NCBI GenBank assembly: GCA_040376705.1
Contig: JBEIQE010000004.1
Span: forward strand, 69,015-133,014
Direction: 5' to 3'
Origin: JBEIQE01 sp040376705
Lineage (GTDB): Bacteria; Pseudomonadota; Alphaproteobacteria; UBA2400
DNA length: 64,000 bases
Shown here: piece after piece, positions 44,778-53,750 of the stretch
How the letters are laid out: every line of letters begins with the position of its first letter
Numbering within the stretch: position 1 is the stretch's first letter
Notes under the pieces: generated by a model
Databases searched by the model: none
Told to the model about the DNA's origin: nothing
What the model saw: only the letters and a program-made list of their open reading frames with translations
Position numbers and translations under genes: made by a program

Positions 44778-46613
44778 CTACTGCGGGATCTCAGTTGGTG
44801 ACGACACAGGAGCAGGTTCGTATGGACTGAAGAACAGTAGGCCATTTACCTGCTGCACGACATTCCGCTCTGCAAACTTCTTGTATTCAAACCGGTTCAC
44901 CACCAGCCTGATCTTATAGCCCTCATGTGTAATTTCCCGGATAATGGAAGGGCCACGCTCACTACGAACGTTCGGCTGTACTGTTGCTGGCTCTGGCAGA
45001 GCGGCCAGCAAATCAATCTGCGCGACCTCTGCATCAGCCACGAAGACGGTCAGGCCGTTATCAGATGGCTTAAGCTCAATATTGCCGAATTTACGTTCTT
45101 GCGCCCCAGTAACCCGCTGGCTGCTATTAAGATTAAATGTGGTAATAGCTGCAAACCCATCAGTCGCAATGACTTTATTACCAATATTAATAGGATTACT
45201 CGAGTTATAACTCATCGTTGGAAGCATCGATACATCCGGGGCCTCCAGATTAAGCTGGCTCATAACCTTTCCAATCCATTGGTAGCTACGTGGACCTTCA
45301 ACGACAATATTCTTCATATAGTCTGGCAATTTATCCTGACGTGATGAAAAGTAGTTGAGGCGTTCGCGCAATTCGCGCAACTGCTGCCGCGAAGGCTGTG
45401 GCTGATCAGGCTGGAGCGGAGTTACAACACCATTCTCGCCCAATACGCCTATTTCTTTCATGACCTGTTCGAGTTTGGCTTGCTCAACCTTCATGAGGTT
45501 ACGCTCAGGCGAGAACGGACCTATTACAACCAGCAACAAACCAACACCAATAAGCAGTGGTACATAGGCACTGTTAAAGCGGATGCGATGCACATTGGAA
45601 TAAAGAATACCGAAGATAGCGCTTAAGCCTACACCCAACCATGCGTAGTAGATGTAAGAAGAACCGGGGTTCATACGCAGGACCTCGGAAAAAGATAGCG
45701 CAGCCAGGACCAAGGCCAGGATAAAGTAGAAACGGCGGAAATACCGCGATACGGCATGTGTTGCCTGCAAGGGAGCAGCCAGACAGAAAAGAATGGCGGC
45801 ACAGAACATGAGCTTGAAGTAGCTGATGCCAGCCAGCAGGCTCCAGTGACCCATCCGCGAGCCAGCCCACCAGTTACTGCGCCTAGAAGTGTCCATCATA
45901 TCTGAGGGCAAGCCAAAGCGCAGCAGGTTGAATAACTGCAGGCTGAGCACAATCAGAAAACCGGGAATGAGGATATAATTGACAACCAGCGTATAGGTCG
46001 GTCCGGGCGTAACCTCAGGAGCTGTAGGGTCAGTTTTTGAAATAAAACTCAGGCCAAATATGTAGGCGAAGAAAGCAGAGAACGCGAAGAGTGGCGTGCG
46101 CCCAAAGCTGAGGACTGCTTCAAAGCGCCCCATGAACAATATCTGCCAAACGCAAAGCAGCAGCATGAGGAACACAATAAAGCTCGCAAAATGCCCCACC
46201 AGCACATTACGCATGAACGACCAGCTGGCCTTATCCTCCATCTTTGACAAGGCAGGCGCACCCAACAGAACGAGTAAAAAGCCGATTGATAAGAAGATAC
46301 GACTCACCGGCTCGGTGGCTATCACCACTCCCAGCCATATAGCGGCTAGTAAAACCGCCTGCAGTGCGAACTGATAAATAAACCGGACCTTGAGTGCTTC
46401 GCACACAACGGCCACAAAAGTGGAGCATGTAGAGAAACAGGTAAGCAGGAAAATGTAATTCTTCAGAGGGTTAGGGCCAAAAAAGCTTCCACGCGGCTCA
46501 CTCAGCATTGTGCTTATGAGTATGGCAGCGGCAAACGCCGAGAGTATCGCATAGGGGAAACGGGATACAGTCTGCGCCAGTTTGGAAGTAAGAATGCCCG
46601 AAATTAATGTCAT
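44778..46613 (-). CDS. DUF4153 multi-pass membrane protein
   Basis: The 611-residue inner-membrane protein has about 11 N-terminal membrane segments (residues about 15-370) and a soluble C-terminal domain of about 230 residues that is probably periplasmic. The segment SRFPYAILSAFAAAI and the overall layout match DUF4153. It is the third gene of the nitroreductase/LigB run (55 bases downstream of LigB). A paralogue sits at 48555-50357. The function of DUF4153 proteins is unknown. Confidence 0.8.
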   Translation of the reverse strand: MTLISGILTSKLAQTVSRFPYAILSAFAAAILISTMLSEPRGSFFGPNPLKNYIFLLTCFSTCSTFVAVVCEALKVRFIYQFALQAVLLAAIWLGVVIATEPVSRIFLSIGFLLVLLGAPALSKMEDKASWSFMRNVLVGHFASFIVFLMLLLCVWQILFMGRFEAVLSFGRTPLFAFSAFFAYIFGLSFISKTDPTAPEVTPGPTYTLVVNYILIPGFLIVLSLQLFNLLRFGLPSDMMDTSRRSNWWAGSRMGHWSLLAGISYFKLMFCAAILFCLAAPLQATHAVSRYFRRFYFILALVLAALSFSEVLRMNPGSSYIYYAWLGVGLSAIFGILYSNVHRIRFNSAYVPLLIGVGLLLVVIGPFSPERNLMKVEQAKLEQVMKEIGVLGENGVVTPLQPDQPQPSRQQLRELRERLNYFSSRQDKLPDYMKNIVVEGPRSYQWIGKVMSQLNLEAPDVSMLPTMSYNSSNPINIGNKVIATDGFAAITTFNLNSSQRVTGAQERKFGNIELKPSDNGLTVFVADAEVAQIDLLAALPEPATVQPNVRSERGPSIIREITHEGYKIRLVVNRFEYKKFAERNVVQQVNGLLFFSPYEPAPVSSPTEIPQ

Positions 46614-46668
46614 ATGTTCCTCGCTTTACGCGCGAGCATATGCCAATTCGCATTATTTTCAATAACAA

Positions 46669-47424
46669 TCAGTACGCGAGCTTATACGCATCCATCGAGA
46701 GTATACCCATCTCCATACTGCGATGCAGGGCTGTGGCTCGGCCATCGCCTGCGCCTAAAGCTACGAACAGCGGCAGGAAGTGCTCTTCGGTTGGGTGGTT
46801 ATATTCGGCAAATGGAGCTAAGCGGCGGTAATCGAGCAGTGCGTCCACATCATTCGCCAGTAGTTTCTCATGCACCCAATCGGCAAATTCAAGTGCAGCT
46901 TTACGCGCGTTGGCATCGGCACGGCCAATCTCATAAAGGTTATGCGTCAGGCTGCCCGAGCCGATGATCAGCACACCCTCGTCCCGCAGGGCTTTAAGCT
47001 TAAGCCCCAATTCGTAATGATGGCGTGGGCCAAGATGCGTTTGCAGGCTGAGCTGCGTGACCGGAATATCGGCTGCAGGATACATCAGCTTGAGCGGCAC
47101 CCATGCGCCATGGTCGAGCCCACGAGTGGCATGGAGCTGTACCTCGGGTACTAATTCAGCCACACGCTTGGCCAGCTCTGGCGCACCGGGGGCCGCGTAG
47201 CGCATATCATAAAGCTCGGCCGGAAAGCCACCGAAATCGTGGATTGTTTCGGGCTGCGCTACAGCCGAAACGGCGGGACTACGTGTATTCCAGTGTGCTG
47301 AGGCCACCAGAATAGCCTTGGGCCGTTCGTGTTGAGCCCCCAGCCCGGCAATAAAATGCCGAGCTGGAATATCATCGATCACCAACGATGGTGCACCGTG
47401 CGAGATGAAGAGACTAGGCAGCAA
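46669..47424 (-). CDS. LigB-type extradiol aromatic dioxygenase (DODA family)
   Basis: The 251-residue enzyme resembles E. coli YgiD and plant DOPA dioxygenases. Expected metal and catalytic histidines are seen in FISHGAPS, VASAHWNT, HDFGGFP, LDHGAWVPL and GSLTHNL. Such enzymes open catechol-type rings using Fe(II) or Zn(II). The substrate is unknown. The start lies inside the end of the nitroreductase gene (11-base overlap), so the two are co-translated. Confidence 0.9.
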   Translation of the reverse strand: MLPSLFISHGAPSLVIDDIPARHFIAGLGAQHERPKAILVASAHWNTRSPAVSAVAQPETIHDFGGFPAELYDMRYAAPGAPELAKRVAELVPEVQLHATRGLDHGAWVPLKLMYPAADIPVTQLSLQTHLGPRHHYELGLKLKALRDEGVLIIGSGSLTHNLYEIGRADANARKAALEFADWVHEKLLANDVDALLDYRRLAPFAEYNHPTEEHFLPLFVALGAGDGRATALHRSMEMGILSMDAYKLAY

Positions 47425-48022
47425 AGCGGTCCTTAATCACAACATCCTCAAGCTTGAGTTGACCGCCGCGTGGATTTGCCGCCTTAACCGGCTTACCGAT
47501 TGCCAACATCATACCAATTACATGATCAGCTGGCAGGTTGATAAGCTGGGCCACCTTCTCGGCATCAAACCCGATCATGGGTGAGCTGTCGTAGCCCATG
47601 GCCTTGGCGGCAAGCATCAGCGTCTGCGCGGCCATTCCCACAGAACGCATAGCCTCATCGCGCTGTACTTGATCGCGGCCACCATAAAACTGGCCAATCA
47701 TGGGCACGAGTACTTTTTGGGCCTCGGGTGCTGCATCTCGCCAATAACGCTCTGGCTGCTTTTCCCATGCTTTTACATCGGCAGTGAGGACCAGCAGTAA
47801 TGAGGCATCCGTTACCTGCGCCTGGTTCCATGCGGCAGCTTTAATCTCGCCCCGTAAAGCAGCATCCGTCACATTAACGAAGCGCCAGTGCTGGATATTG
47901 AACGAGGTGGGCGACTTGATGGCGGCGGCAAGCAATGTCTGCACTTCAGTATCACTTAATTTATGTGCGGGGTCATAGTGCTTGACCGAGCGGCGCTGAT
48001 CTACGGCATCAAACAGGTCCAT
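47414..48022 (-). CDS. NAD(P)H nitroreductase
   Basis: The 202-residue FMN-dependent protein of the NfsB/nitroreductase family begins DAVDQRRSVKHYDP and contains SPTSFNIQHWRFV, the FMN-contacting segment, and MAAQTLMLAAKAMGYDSSPM. It likely reduces quinones or nitro compounds. It is divergent from the HxlR-type regulator across a 110-base interval that contains two palindromes, suggesting direct regulation. Confidence 0.92.
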   Translation of the reverse strand: MDLFDAVDQRRSVKHYDPAHKLSDTEVQTLLAAAIKSPTSFNIQHWRFVNVTDAALRGEIKAAAWNQAQVTDASLLLVLTADVKAWEKQPERYWRDAAPEAQKVLVPMIGQFYGGRDQVQRDEAMRSVGMAAQTLMLAAKAMGYDSSPMIGFDAEKVAQLINLPADHVIGMMLAIGKPVKAANPRGGQLKLEDVVIKDRFAA

Positions 48023-48060
48023 TTTATTTTCCTTTTTCCGGTTACTGACGACTTGTCAGG

Positions 48061-48089
48061 GTTACATATAGTAACTATGTTGTAATAGT
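48061..48089. promoter_or_regulatory. Overlapping palindromes, probable HxlR-type operators
   Basis: Two palindromes overlap between the divergent nitroreductase and regulator genes: GTTAC-N5-GTAAC (48061-48075) and ACTAT-N6-ATAGT (48074-48089). A further GTAAC lies at 48107-48111. DUF24/HxlR regulators bind short palindromes of this kind ahead of nitroreductase and dioxygenase genes. Binding here is inferred. Confidence 0.55.
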
Positions 48090-48132
48090 AAAGTATGCAC
48101 CAATATGTAACCAATTACCCAGAGGTAACCAT

Positions 48133-48558
48133 ATGACTCCCCCGCTCGACACCACCCCCAGCGCCAAATCCGTTGCTAATGCTGCAACCAACCAGTGCGT
48201 GAACCTGCCCGAGAGCCCGAACGGCTGCCCGATGGACGCGATGCTACGCCTCATCTCGGGCCCATGGACGGCGTATATCATGTGGAACCTGCATCAAAGC
48301 GGCCCCACGCGCTTTGGCGAGCTCAAGCGCAATGTGGGCGATATTTCGGCCAAGGTACTGACCGAGCGCCTGCGCATGCTCGAAGAATCCGGCGTGATCA
48401 GCCGTACCTACACGCCCACCATTCCGCCCAAAGTGGTATACGAGCTGACAAGTTCAGGCGAAGACCTCATGAAGATCTTCGAGCAGCTGCATAATCTTGC
48501 TGTGGCCTGGACCAAGCCCCTGCCCGCCAGCAAGCGTACCAAGAAGCGCGCCAGCTAG
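48133..48558 (+). CDS. HxlR (DUF24) family redox-sensing regulator
   Basis: The 141-residue winged-helix protein has C32 in the CPMDAMLRLISGPW segment, at the position of the conserved thiol-switch cysteine of Bacillus YodB and CatR. The DNA-binding region RFGELKRNVGDISAKVLTERL follows. Those regulators sense quinones or diamide and repress nitroreductase and catechol dioxygenase genes, exactly the gene types divergent here. A second cysteine, C22, may form an intra- or intersubunit disulfide. The tail is Lys-rich. Confidence 0.9.
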   Translation: MTPPLDTTPSAKSVANAATNQCVNLPESPNGCPMDAMLRLISGPWTAYIMWNLHQSGPTRFGELKRNVGDISAKVLTERLRMLEESGVISRTYTPTIPPKVVYELTSSGEDLMKIFEQLHNLAVAWTKPLPASKRTKKRAS

Positions 48559-50357
48559 TTCTGCTTGAACAGCACATACCCGCTCACCGAGTTAAGGTGC
48601 CAAACTGCATTCTTGCGCTCGAGCGTCATGTTGGTAATGAGCAGGCGCATAGTGGCCGTGCCAAGCGTAACATCTTTAACCAGCATCGGCGTGCTGACTG
48701 AATATTCCTGCTCATCCAGCGGCTGCGGTAACAGCGCCATAACATCAACCGCAGCTTCATTCTGACCCTGCACCACAAGGAATTTATCGTCCTTGAAAGT
48801 GAAGCTCAGCTGAAGCTTGCTGAACACCTCCTGCGTTGAGCTGAGGATTTGATGCGGATAGGTGCTGAAGGGTAATAACCAGTTGTAACCGCTGATATCC
48901 AGCGGCCCGTTGCGCTGCCCACCGAACAGAATTTCATCCGCCTGATAATAGATGCTGCCCGGTGCTTCCTGCATACCAAAGCGCATACGATCGTAGCTAT
49001 CGATATAGCGAAGCTGCCACTTGCGCATAATCGCTTCGCCCCAGGTACTGGCATTTACATGATCTATGTTTTTATAGGGCACCAGATACTCAGGCAAACG
49101 CTCATCGCGGCGGTCTTTGAAATAATCAAGCAGACTGCTGAGGTTATTGCGCAGCTCCCAGCTGGCCTCTGGCTTTTCGCCGGGCTCGACGATACCGCCG
49201 GGCTGCAAGATGTTAAGGCTAGTGAGCAGTTCCTGTAGTCGCATGTTCTGGCTGCGATAACTCACGCTCTCGGCACTCCAGGGGCCGAGGCTGGCAAAAG
49301 CCAATATTACCGCCAGCGCTGTGGGCGCATGCCCCAGTTTAACATCGCCCCGCCGCAGCATCACCAGCGCGGCCATGGCCAGCGCCCACAGCCCTCCGAG
49401 TAGCGCCATATAGCGGTTTTCGGTAATGCCGTATTCGCCTACCCGCACCAGCACCGCCCAGAAGAGCAGACCCAGCATGGGAATAAGCAGAAGGAAAAAG
49501 TTTTTCTCAAACCACCGCACCATGAAATTGCCGCTCGCACGCATAGGATACAGCAAAAAGTGCAAAGCGATGCCCGCCGCCGAAAAGCCCATGACCATCC
49601 AGCCGACGCTGGCAATAGGCGAGGCGTTGAGCAGCAGAACACTGATGCCATAGGCTGCAACCAGCGCACCAAAAACAAGTAATACCGGTAATGCGACAAA
49701 GCTGAGGACGAAAGCCAGTGGCAACGGCATCATGGGCGGTGCATTCAACTGCTGTGGCAGCTTGGGCATGAAAGTGATGGTATAAACCGGCCAGAACACG
49801 GCAAAAGCCAGAATTATAGCAGTGCCGAACCACTCGGCTTCGCTCTCAAGGCCAAAGAGGCTGGCAAGCGCATACAAAATGGCGCTCGCACCCGCCACCA
49901 GCATAAGGGCGGCCATACCCGCGATACCAAGGCCCAAAAAGCTTTGCTGGTTGAATTGCCATAGCGCATCATTACTCGCGCCACCAAAAGCGGGGGCAAC
50001 AACACAAAAACCAAACAGCGCAAAACCAAACAGCCAGTGCGGCAGACCCATGCTGGTGCCGATGATGACACTCCAGCTAACAACAGCCGCCAGCACCATG
50101 GCGCAAGCGAGAAAGCGTTGTCTGAATGCCCAACCCTTGGCCTCGGCCACCAGCTCGGTTGCCAGCAGCGCAAAGAAAGACGCGAAGCAGACGAAAAGAA
50201 TAACCTCGGCCTGATCGAGATCGGTAAACTTATGTGTCTCCAGAATACTGATAATGGCAAAGCAAAGGGCTGCCAGCATGGCGGCTGGAAAGCGGCGGAT
50301 GGCAGCCGCGAGTACATCAAACTTGGGACTGGTGAAGGTAAAACTGCTGCTGTCCAT
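48555..50357 (-). CDS. DUF4153 multi-pass membrane protein (second copy)
   Basis: The 600-residue protein has about 11 membrane segments and a C-terminal soluble domain, paralogous to the protein at 44778-46613 (shared RRFPAAMLAALCFAI-type start and LRELLTSLN/YLVPYKNI-type C-terminal sequence). An SD (CGGGAG) precedes the start. It lies 25 bases downstream of the phosphatase gene in the phaR-linked run, and its end overlaps the HxlR gene end by 4 bases, convergently. Function unknown. Confidence 0.8.
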   Translation of the reverse strand: MDSSSFTFTSPKFDVLAAAIRRFPAAMLAALCFAIISILETHKFTDLDQAEVILFVCFASFFALLATELVAEAKGWAFRQRFLACAMVLAAVVSWSVIIGTSMGLPHWLFGFALFGFCVVAPAFGGASNDALWQFNQQSFLGLGIAGMAALMLVAGASAILYALASLFGLESEAEWFGTAIILAFAVFWPVYTITFMPKLPQQLNAPPMMPLPLAFVLSFVALPVLLVFGALVAAYGISVLLLNASPIASVGWMVMGFSAAGIALHFLLYPMRASGNFMVRWFEKNFFLLLIPMLGLLFWAVLVRVGEYGITENRYMALLGGLWALAMAALVMLRRGDVKLGHAPTALAVILAFASLGPWSAESVSYRSQNMRLQELLTSLNILQPGGIVEPGEKPEASWELRNNLSSLLDYFKDRRDERLPEYLVPYKNIDHVNASTWGEAIMRKWQLRYIDSYDRMRFGMQEAPGSIYYQADEILFGGQRNGPLDISGYNWLLPFSTYPHQILSSTQEVFSKLQLSFTFKDDKFLVVQGQNEAAVDVMALLPQPLDEQEYSVSTPMLVKDVTLGTATMRLLITNMTLERKNAVWHLNSVSGYVLFKQN

Positions 50358-50382
50358 TGTTATCTCCCGTTGCGGTAGCAGC

Positions 50383-50955
50383 TTAGGGACTTGGTGCAGG
50401 CCTCACAAGAGGCTGCGGGCGATACTGGCGAATAAACGCCACCTGCTCGGGTACACAGAACACTTCATCGCGTACGGCGCTAATGCTGTCCATGGCGGTT
50501 TGGGCGGGCACGCCGCGCTCGATCAACAGCATGGCGGCGCACATGGCCGTGCGGCCAATACCACCCATGCAGTGAATGAGCAGGGATTCGCCCTTGTTCA
50601 GCTGCTGGTGCATGGCGGTTTTACCCGCCTGCCATTTGCGCATGTACTCGGCATCCGGCACGGCATCATTCGGCAGGTAGATATGATGCCAGCTCATGCC
50701 CTGCTGCTGGATAGACGGGCCGAGCGTGGGCACACCCAAGGCCACAAGCTCGGCAGGCTCCAAAAGTGTAAGCACGCCATGCGCGCCCCAGGCTTTTACG
50801 GCCTGCAGGTCGAGGCCCAGATCACGGTCCCACGCACCGGTCATGGCGGTTTGCTGTTTCTTACCAGGGCAGAAAGTAAGCCCCAAGCGACCACCACTCG
50901 GCACCGCAACGCTATCGATGCGAAGCGGATGCGTGATGCTGGTACGAATGCTCAT
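50383..50955 (-). CDS. Dual-specificity-type protein phosphatase
   Basis: The 190-residue protein has the Cys-based phosphatase loop HCMGGIGRT (C129, R135, T136) and a plausible general acid in LPNDAVPD (about D97). The overall layout resembles the CDKN3-like dual-specificity phosphatases found in some bacteria. The substrate is unknown. It starts 3 bases after phaR, so it is co-translated with the PHB repressor, and a role in PHB control is plausible but unproven. Confidence 0.85.
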   Translation of the reverse strand: MSIRTSITHPLRIDSVAVPSGGRLGLTFCPGKKQQTAMTGAWDRDLGLDLQAVKAWGAHGVLTLLEPAELVALGVPTLGPSIQQQGMSWHHIYLPNDAVPDAEYMRKWQAGKTAMHQQLNKGESLLIHCMGGIGRTAMCAAMLLIERGVPAQTAMDSISAVRDEVFCVPEQVAFIRQYRPQPLVRPAPSP

Positions 50956-50958
50956 GGT

Positions 50959-51543
50959 TTATTTGCGGCCTTTGACGATATCGCCAATCTGGCGCTGCAG
51001 CTGGTCGAGCTGCTTTTGCAGCTCATCCAGCGACTTCTCGCTCTCGGCTTTCATGCGTTCACCCGCGGTCATGCCGGCACCGCTGCTGGCTTCGAGAGGG
51101 TTGAACATCTTCATGGTGCGCTCGAACATGGCCGAGTTCTGCTTGGCCATTTCCTCAAGACCACCGATGGGGAAAATACCGCCCGTCACGCTCTGCATGA
51201 TGTTGCGCATTTTTTCCTGATTACCGGTAAAGCTCTGCATCGAGTGCTCGAGATACTTGCCCAGTACCTGATCAAGGTTGCCGCCATAGAAACCGATGAT
51301 CTGGCGCAGGAACGGAACCGGCAGCATGCCGGTGCCGCTGTTTTCGGCTTCCATAATGATCTGGGTGAGCACGCTGCGGGTGATGTCGTCACCGGTCTTG
51401 GCGTCGTACACGTTAAACTCTGTTCCCTCGCGCACCATGGCGGCAAGGTTCTCGAGAGTTACATAAGTGCTGGTCGCCGTATTGTAGAGGCGGCGGTTAG
51501 CATACTTCTTGATCGTGACGGTTGATGATTTGCGATCGGCCAT
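50959..51543 (-). CDS. phaR: PHB synthesis repressor PhaR
   Basis: The 194-residue protein binds DNA and nascent PHB granules, derepressing phasin genes when polymer is present. The N-terminal domain (VTIKKYANRRLYNTATSTYV, about 9-28) and the accumulation-regulator domain (QIIGFYGGNLDQVLGKYLEHS) are both clear. The C-terminal tail is a Lys/Glu/Gln-rich helix. A strong SD AGGAGCAACTT precedes the ATG. It belongs to the minus-strand run TauE-phaR-phosphatase-DUF4153. Confidence 0.95.
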   Translation of the reverse strand: MADRKSSTVTIKKYANRRLYNTATSTYVTLENLAAMVREGTEFNVYDAKTGDDITRSVLTQIIMEAENSGTGMLPVPFLRQIIGFYGGNLDQVLGKYLEHSMQSFTGNQEKMRNIMQSVTGGIFPIGGLEEMAKQNSAMFERTMKMFNPLEASSGAGMTAGERMKAESEKSLDELQKQLDQLQRQIGDIVKGRK

Positions 51544-51573
51544 AAGTTGCTCCTGGATTCGTTAACGTAATTA

Positions 51574-52329
51574 TTAACCAGCAAACCAGAGTTGTATACC
51601 CTGAAATAGAAACACTGCACCCAATATAAGGAGAATGCGCCCGCCCCACAGCCGGAACTGCTCGTTCGAGAGCTTTTCGAGCGGTTTAGCAGCGAGCGAG
51701 TTGCCAGCCATGGCAGCGATGATAACGCATGGGTAAACCCATAACGGAAGCACCGACAGCTCCTCTGCACTCGCCAGAATACCACCGAAATAAATGAGTT
51801 TGGTAATATGCCCGACCGACTGACAGGCCGCCTTGGTGGCCACCTGTTCGCGCCGGTCGAGCGGGCTGTAGACATAAAACTGGTCCAGCATCGCACCCGA
51901 AATGCCGGAGACCAGCTGCGTGCCAGTCACAATAAACCCGCAGAACAAGGCCTGCCCACGCTTGGTAATATCGAGCCGCAAACTCTTTGGCATGGCGTAT
52001 TGCATGAATGGCAACAAGCCCATGACGATGAGCACCATGGTTTTATCCGGCATGAACTGCACCAGCGTGAACAGGATGAGTACGAGGATTGAGCCCGCAA
52101 AACTGAGCAGGAAGATATCCCGCCGCAGATGCTTGCGCCACAACCATGCCCGCCACGCGTTACTCACCAGCTGGATAATGCCATGCAACACCATCGCCGC
52201 GCCCACAGGCAGCAAATGCACCAGAATACCCATGAGGATTATACCGCCCGCCATGCCAAACAGCCCCGAGATAAAGGCGGTAAACAGTGTAGAGGCGATA
52301 AGCAGGAGTGCTAAGAGGGCTGGACTCAT
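51574..52329 (-). CDS. TauE/SafE-family sulfite exporter-like membrane protein
   Basis: ATG 52329 opens with LLALLLIASTLFTAFISG-LFGMAGG; a frame upstream to 52605 has no support because it overlaps the divergent gene. The 251-residue protein has about eight membrane segments and the repeated TauE/SafE architecture. It probably exports small sulfur-containing or organic anions; the substrate is not readable. Its start is 28 bases from the divergent PHB gene. Confidence 0.85.
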   Translation of the reverse strand: MSPALLALLLIASTLFTAFISGLFGMAGGIILMGILVHLLPVGAAMVLHGIIQLVSNAWRAWLWRKHLRRDIFLLSFAGSILVLILFTLVQFMPDKTMVLIVMGLLPFMQYAMPKSLRLDITKRGQALFCGFIVTGTQLVSGISGAMLDQFYVYSPLDRREQVATKAACQSVGHITKLIYFGGILASAEELSVLPLWVYPCVIIAAMAGNSLAAKPLEKLSNEQFRLWGGRILLILGAVFLFQGIQLWFAG

Positions 52330-52357
52330 GCCAGCTGTATAGCTTATTTTGGAGAGT

Positions 52358-52798
52358 ATGAAGACCCCTCTCCCGCCCGAATTCGATGCCATGGCCCAAC
52401 GCTTTGTCGAGCTGTGGCAGGAGCAATGGCTCCACTTTGCCAACAACAAAGATACGGCCAGCGCCATGCAGAAGCTTACCGAGCTGATGGTGCCACCATC
52501 CAACCTCAACCGCTTTTTCCCACAGGGTGGCGAGCATGACAGTACGGCGCCCTTCAAGCAGGCAGCAGCAAAGGCAACAGCATCTGGGGCCAAGGCCGCT
52601 GCCACTACACTTGATGCTATCGCTCAGCAGCTGGCTGAGCTCGCCCATCGGGTTGATGCTCTCAGTGAGCAGCTGGATGCCGCAGCTGGCAAACAGCCTG
52701 AACCCCGAGCTGCAAAGCCTCGCGCAAAATCTGCGACAGCTGCCCCCAAGCCTGCTCGGGCCCGCACTGGCACAGGCAGCAAGCGCAAATCTAAGTAA
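52358..52798 (+). CDS. Small PHA-associated protein, phasin or PhaC partner candidate
   Basis: ATG 52358 follows GGAG closely; the in-frame TTG at 52349 is less likely. The 146-residue protein has an amphipathic N-terminal half (FDAMAQRFVELWQEQWLHF), a helical middle with a coiled-coil-like stretch (TTLDAIAQQLAELAHRVDAL), and a disordered Ala/Lys/Arg/Pro-rich basic tail as in AAP-type phasin tails. It overlaps phaC by about 120 bases in another frame. This layout suits a granule protein or a class III/IV PhaC partner. I do not recognise a named family. Confidence 0.65.
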   Translation: MKTPLPPEFDAMAQRFVELWQEQWLHFANNKDTASAMQKLTELMVPPSNLNRFFPQGGEHDSTAPFKQAAAKATASGAKAAATTLDAIAQQLAELAHRVDALSEQLDAAAGKQPEPRAAKPRAKSATAAPKPARARTGTGSKRKSK

Positions 52799-53750
52799 GC
52801 TGCTGGCGGGGATCGAGCGGTATCAGCGCCACCCCTATCAGCGCGACCTTATAGAGCCTGACACTATCTGGGCCGAAGGCAGCACGCGTATTCTCGACTA
52901 CGGGGGCTCAAACAAAAATGGGGGGCCACTAGCCCTGTTCGTGCCCTCACTGATTAATCGCGCGCATATTCTCGATCTTGATAAAAAGCGCAGCCTTATG
53001 CGCTGGCTTAAAACGCAAGGCATACATCCGTTACTGCTCGATTGGGGTGCGCCCACGAATTTTGAGAAAGAATATGATGCTGCAGCTTATACCGCGCGGC
53101 TTGAGCGTGCAGTAAAACACATCAACAAAAAGCTGCACCTGATTGGCTACTGCATGGGCGGTAACATGGCTCTGGCTGCCGCCTGCAACAATGCTGCGCC
53201 GTTCAAGAGCCTCACGCTGCTTGCCACGCCATGGGACTTCCATGTCGATGATAGCAAGGCTGCTGCCCTGCGCAGTACCGCGCTTTATAAAATGTGGCGG
53301 CCGGGTTGCGAGGCCATGGGCGAGTTGCCGATAGACCTGATACAAACACTCTTTACCCTCATCGACCCGCTTGGCCCGCAGCAGAAGTTCATGCGCTTTG
53401 CCGATTTAAATGATGCTACCGAGGCCGAAAGTTTCGTTGCGCTGGAGGACTGGCTGAATGATGGCATTCCCCTCACCCTTGGTGTGGCGGATGACTGCTT
53501 GCTCGAGTGGTATGGCCATAACGCGCTTGCCAAAGGCAAATGGATTAAGCCGGAGACGCTACAATTACCAACGCTGGTGATGATCCCGGAGCAGGATAAA
53601 ATCGTGCCACCCGCCAGTGCCGAGGCTTTGGCTACAGCCTTGCCACAATGCATGCGCCGGCGTGTGCCGCTGGGCCATGTCGGCATGATAGTAAGCCGCC
53701 ATGCCAAACAGCATGTGTGGGAACCGCTGGCCGAGTGGCTGAAGCGCTAG
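52677..53750 (+). CDS. phaC: Poly(3-hydroxyalkanoate) synthase, short (class III-like)
   Basis: Polymerises 3-hydroxybutyryl-CoA into PHB. From ATG 52677 the product is 357 residues, matching class III PhaC rather than the ~590-residue class I enzyme. Landmarks are FVPSLINRAHILDL, LLLDWGAP, the lipase-box-like LIGYCMGGNMA with nucleophile C159, PEQDKIVPP with the catalytic Asp, and PLGHVGMIVS with the catalytic His. The start is uncertain (52614 and 52656 also in frame), and no SD is clear. Overlap with the preceding gene suggests translational coupling. It is convergent with 53747-54847 (4-base overlap). Confidence 0.88.
   Translation: MPQLANSLNPELQSLAQNLRQLPPSLLGPALAQAASANLSKLLAGIERYQRHPYQRDLIEPDTIWAEGSTRILDYGGSNKNGGPLALFVPSLINRAHILDLDKKRSLMRWLKTQGIHPLLLDWGAPTNFEKEYDAAAYTARLERAVKHINKKLHLIGYCMGGNMALAAACNNAAPFKSLTLLATPWDFHVDDSKAAALRSTALYKMWRPGCEAMGELPIDLIQTLFTLIDPLGPQQKFMRFADLNDATEAESFVALEDWLNDGIPLTLGVADDCLLEWYGHNALAKGKWIKPETLQLPTLVMIPEQDKIVPPASAEALATALPQCMRRRVPLGHVGMIVSRHAKQHVWEPLAEWLKR

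Noticed and set aside
50254..51525. A 423-codon plus-strand frame
   Set aside because: It lies opposite phaR, the phosphatase and the DUF4153 start, which have clear motifs. His/Ala-rich shadow translation.
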